Position numbers and translations under genes: made by a program. This document shows, piece by piece, positions 4,916 through 6,641 of a DNA stretch of 6,641 nt. The DNA comes from Gracilimonas sp035704785 (GTDB taxonomy: Bacteria > Bacteroidota > Rhodothermia > Balneolales > Balneolaceae): assembly GCF_035704785.1 (NCBI RefSeq), contig NZ_DASSWP010000027.1, positions 1 through 6,641 on the forward strand, in the 5' to 3' direction. The notes below the pieces were generated by a model. The model made no database searches. It worked only from the letters and a program-made list of their open reading frames with translations, and was not told where the DNA came from. Position 1 is the stretch's first letter, and each line of letters opens with the position of its first letter.

Positions 4916-6016
4916 ATGGATATTTCCATTTATTTACTCATCATCGTTTCTTTGATCCTGCTGGGCTTAACCTTATTGCTTTTCTTAAGTTCGATAATTG
5001 TAAGGATCAGGCATAGCAGGTGGTCTAAAAAAGTGGATCAGTATAAAAAGAAAATGATGCCACATGTTATTCATTATTTGGAAGAGGGGGATGAGAAGGA
5101 AGTTGAAGCACAACTTAGTGGCTCCAAGCTTGAGTATTACGCTTTTGTAAAGATAGTGACTGAAATGCTTTCACAAGTTGAGGGGAATGATTCGGACAAA
5201 CTGAAAGAATTATTATTCCTGGATCCCATTTTTGATCATTACTTTAAACTGCTTAATTCCAAGGATAATGTAGACCGTGTAAAGGCATGCAATTATTATA
5301 GTAATACTCGCTTAGTGAATTACAAGGTGATCAATAAGTTGAAAGATTATCTCAATTCCGGCAATCTGATGCTGGTTTTTTCGGCAGCTTCGGCACTGAT
5401 GGGAAGCGAAGACGTAAAAATCAGAATACAGGCTTTACACAGTGTATCTAAACAAAAAAAGATCTCTGATATGGCTCTGCTGGAACTTTTCCACAAGTTT
5501 CATTCAGGTGAGGATGACCAAAACGAGTTAGAAGCTGAGGCTTTGAAGTCAATATTGGAGAATCCCGATATCCCGCCTGAAAACAGAGCACTTTTTATTT
5601 CTGGTATTACTGAAATAGGATATTATGCGTTAGTGAATTATTTACTGGACAGGCTTAAGGATCCCGGGTCCGAATGGGATCACCCGGAAATATTGCATGC
5701 TTTGATAAAAGCTCAGGGAGAATTCAATAACACTAACAGTGTAGATACTATCCGCCGGTATCTTAAACATGATTCACCGACAGTAATAGTGGGGGCGATA
5801 GAAGAGTTGAGCGATTACGGCAGTGATGAGGATACTCACGAATTTTACAGCTTGTTGCTTCATACGAATAATAAAGTGAGAAAAGCAGCGGTTTTCGCCC
5901 TGCTTAAAAATAATGAATTGGAATCTGATATAGTGGCCTCAGTTCCGGAAGCCATTCAAAAAGAAATTAGTAAGTTCATCATGATCTATAAACACGAAAG
6001 TCGTCAAAATGGCTGA
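4916..6016 (+). CDS. Membrane-anchored HEAT-repeat-like protein
   Basis: The 366-residue product has one N-terminal transmembrane segment (about 5-29) followed by a basic stretch (30-46, rich in Arg/Lys). This predicts that the rest lies in the cytoplasm. The remainder is almost wholly helical, with paired amphipathic helices typical of HEAT/ARM-like solenoids. The clearest units are DSPTVIVGAIEELSDYG (286-302) and NNKVRKAAVFALLKNN (318-333). Weaker ones lie near 117-132, 150-176, 222-245 and 256-284. Such solenoids bind other proteins, and no catalytic motif is seen. It starts 23 bp after the receiver gene, and its last 8 bp overlap the glycosyltransferase start, implying translational coupling. 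A scaffold linking receiver to glycosyltransferase fits the context but is inference. The ATG at 4916 has no strong Shine-Dalgarno site but gives a sensible membrane anchor. Confidence 0.85.
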   Translation: MDISIYLLIIVSLILLGLTLLLFLSSIIVRIRHSRWSKKVDQYKKKMMPHVIHYLEEGDEKEVEAQLSGSKLEYYAFVKIVTEMLSQVEGNDSDKLKELLFLDPIFDHYFKLLNSKDNVDRVKACNYYSNTRLVNYKVINKLKDYLNSGNLMLVFSAASALMGSEDVKIRIQALHSVSKQKKISDMALLELFHKFHSGEDDQNELEAEALKSILENPDIPPENRALFISGITEIGYYALVNYLLDRLKDPGSEWDHPEILHALIKAQGEFNNTNSVDTIRRYLKHDSPTVIVGAIEELSDYGSDEDTHEFYSLLLHTNNKVRKAAVFALLKNNELESDIVASVPEAIQKEISKFIMIYKHESRQNG

Positions 6017-6641
6017 GATAAGGGAAATATTACAGTCGGTTGTAAATTTTATGGAGCCTGTTGAATGGCTTTTCATAGGATATTTTTTAGCCGTGAACCT
6101 GACTTATATTCTGCTTGTTATCATTTCGTTTTTCTATATTCGCCATCAACAAAATTACTACCAGGTGTTTAACCTGAAAGGATTGTTCAATTCTGATCTC
6201 TATTCACCGGTAAGCATTCTGTCGCCCGCCTATAATGAAGAAGTTAATATCATTGCATCGGTAGAAGCCTTGCTGCAGCTTCATTTTTCTGATTTTGAAG
6301 TCATCGTCATTAATGATGGAAGTACGGACAATACATTACAATTACTGAAAGATCATTTTGAGCTTTATGAGGTTGATATCCCTGTTGAGCTTCCTATTCC
6401 GCATAAGCCCATTAAAAAAGTTTATCGGTCATCTATGTATCCGGAGTTGAAAGTGGTGGATAAAGAGAATGGCCGCAAAGCCGATGCTCTTAATGCAGGT
6501 ATTAATGTTTCCTCTAAAGACCTGGTGTGCTCTATTGATGCAGACTCAATTCTGGAGCCGGATGTACTCATAAAGCTGCTAAAAGCTTTTATGGAAGAAG
6601 AAGGAGTGATTGCAGTTGGCGGGATCGTAAGAATTGCGAAT
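6009..6641 (+). CDS. Membrane family-2 glycosyltransferase, PgaC/hyaluronan-synthase-like (3' truncated by window)
   Basis: An open frame from ATG 6009 runs through the right edge, giving 211 N-terminal residues. A transmembrane segment lies at about 21-44. The cytoplasmic GT-A domain then starts with SPAYNEE (72-78), NDGSTDNT (102-109), DKENGRKADALNAG (151-164) and the DxD-type motif DADS (178-181), which binds the metal and nucleotide sugar. These are hallmarks of processive GT2 enzymes that make extracellular polysaccharides such as poly-N-acetylglucosamine, hyaluronan or cellulose. The QxxRW-type motif and C-terminal membrane helices expected later are beyond the window. About 20 more residues than in compact GT2 enzymes lie between NDGSTD and the KADALN motif (about 124-148). 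The start overlaps the HEAT gene by 8 bp in another frame. The sugar and polymer cannot be deduced. Confidence 0.9.
   Translation, partial: MAEIREILQSVVNFMEPVEWLFIGYFLAVNLTYILLVIISFFYIRHQQNYYQVFNLKGLFNSDLYSPVSILSPAYNEEVNIIASVEALLQLHFSDFEVIVINDGSTDNTLQLLKDHFELYEVDIPVELPIPHKPIKKVYRSSMYPELKVVDKENGRKADALNAGINVSSKDLVCSIDADSILEPDVLIKLLKAFMEEEGVIAVGGIVRIAN

Noticed and set aside
5660..5687. GATCCC/GGGATC and CCGGGT/ACCCGG inverted repeats inside the HEAT gene
   Set aside because: They lie within conserved-looking coding sequence and are short, so they are probably incidental.

Overview
The window looks like chromosomal DNA from the Bacteroidota/Balneolota side of the tree, with a Balneolaceae-type marine organism my best guess. 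This rests on the family resemblance of the stand-alone 744-residue PurL, a TAnnTTTG-type promoter element ahead of it, the weak or absent Shine-Dalgarno sites before most genes, and period-7 GAA-type intergenic repeats. No rRNA or other taxonomic marker is present, so this is an inference. All genes run on the + strand. I see no tRNA, rRNA, CRISPR array, transposase or integrase.

Layout: (1) 2-130, the last 42 codons of an unrecognised gene. (2) 131-251, a short spacer with a candidate purL promoter. (3) 252-2486, purL, the large subunit of phosphoribosylformylglycinamidine synthase. (4) 2487-2994, about 500 bases with no credible gene but about a dozen inverted repeats, several sharing arms so that they exclude one another, plus a run of 7-nt units. 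This is the oddest non-coding stretch. (5) 2995-3564, a predicted lipoprotein with a small beta-rich domain, then 3629-4348, a short-chain dehydrogenase/reductase whose usual catalytic serine position is not serine, then a probable intrinsic terminator at 4359-4380. (6) 4515-6641, a tight three-gene unit: a stand-alone CheY-like receiver, a membrane-anchored HEAT-repeat-like protein, and the first 211 residues of a membrane family-2 glycosyltransferase that runs off the right edge.

The last unit is the best candidate for an under-described system. Spacing is 23 bp, then an 8-bp overlap, so the receiver, helical-repeat adaptor and polysaccharide-synthase-like enzyme are probably co-expressed. 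My working model is phosphorylation-controlled assembly or activation of an exopolysaccharide synthase, with the HEAT protein as the coupling element. The sequence shows the gene order and domain types; the mechanism is inference. purL belongs to de novo purine synthesis and needs PurQ and PurS encoded elsewhere. The lipoprotein and SDR share a strand and lie 64 bp apart, but their roles are unknown.
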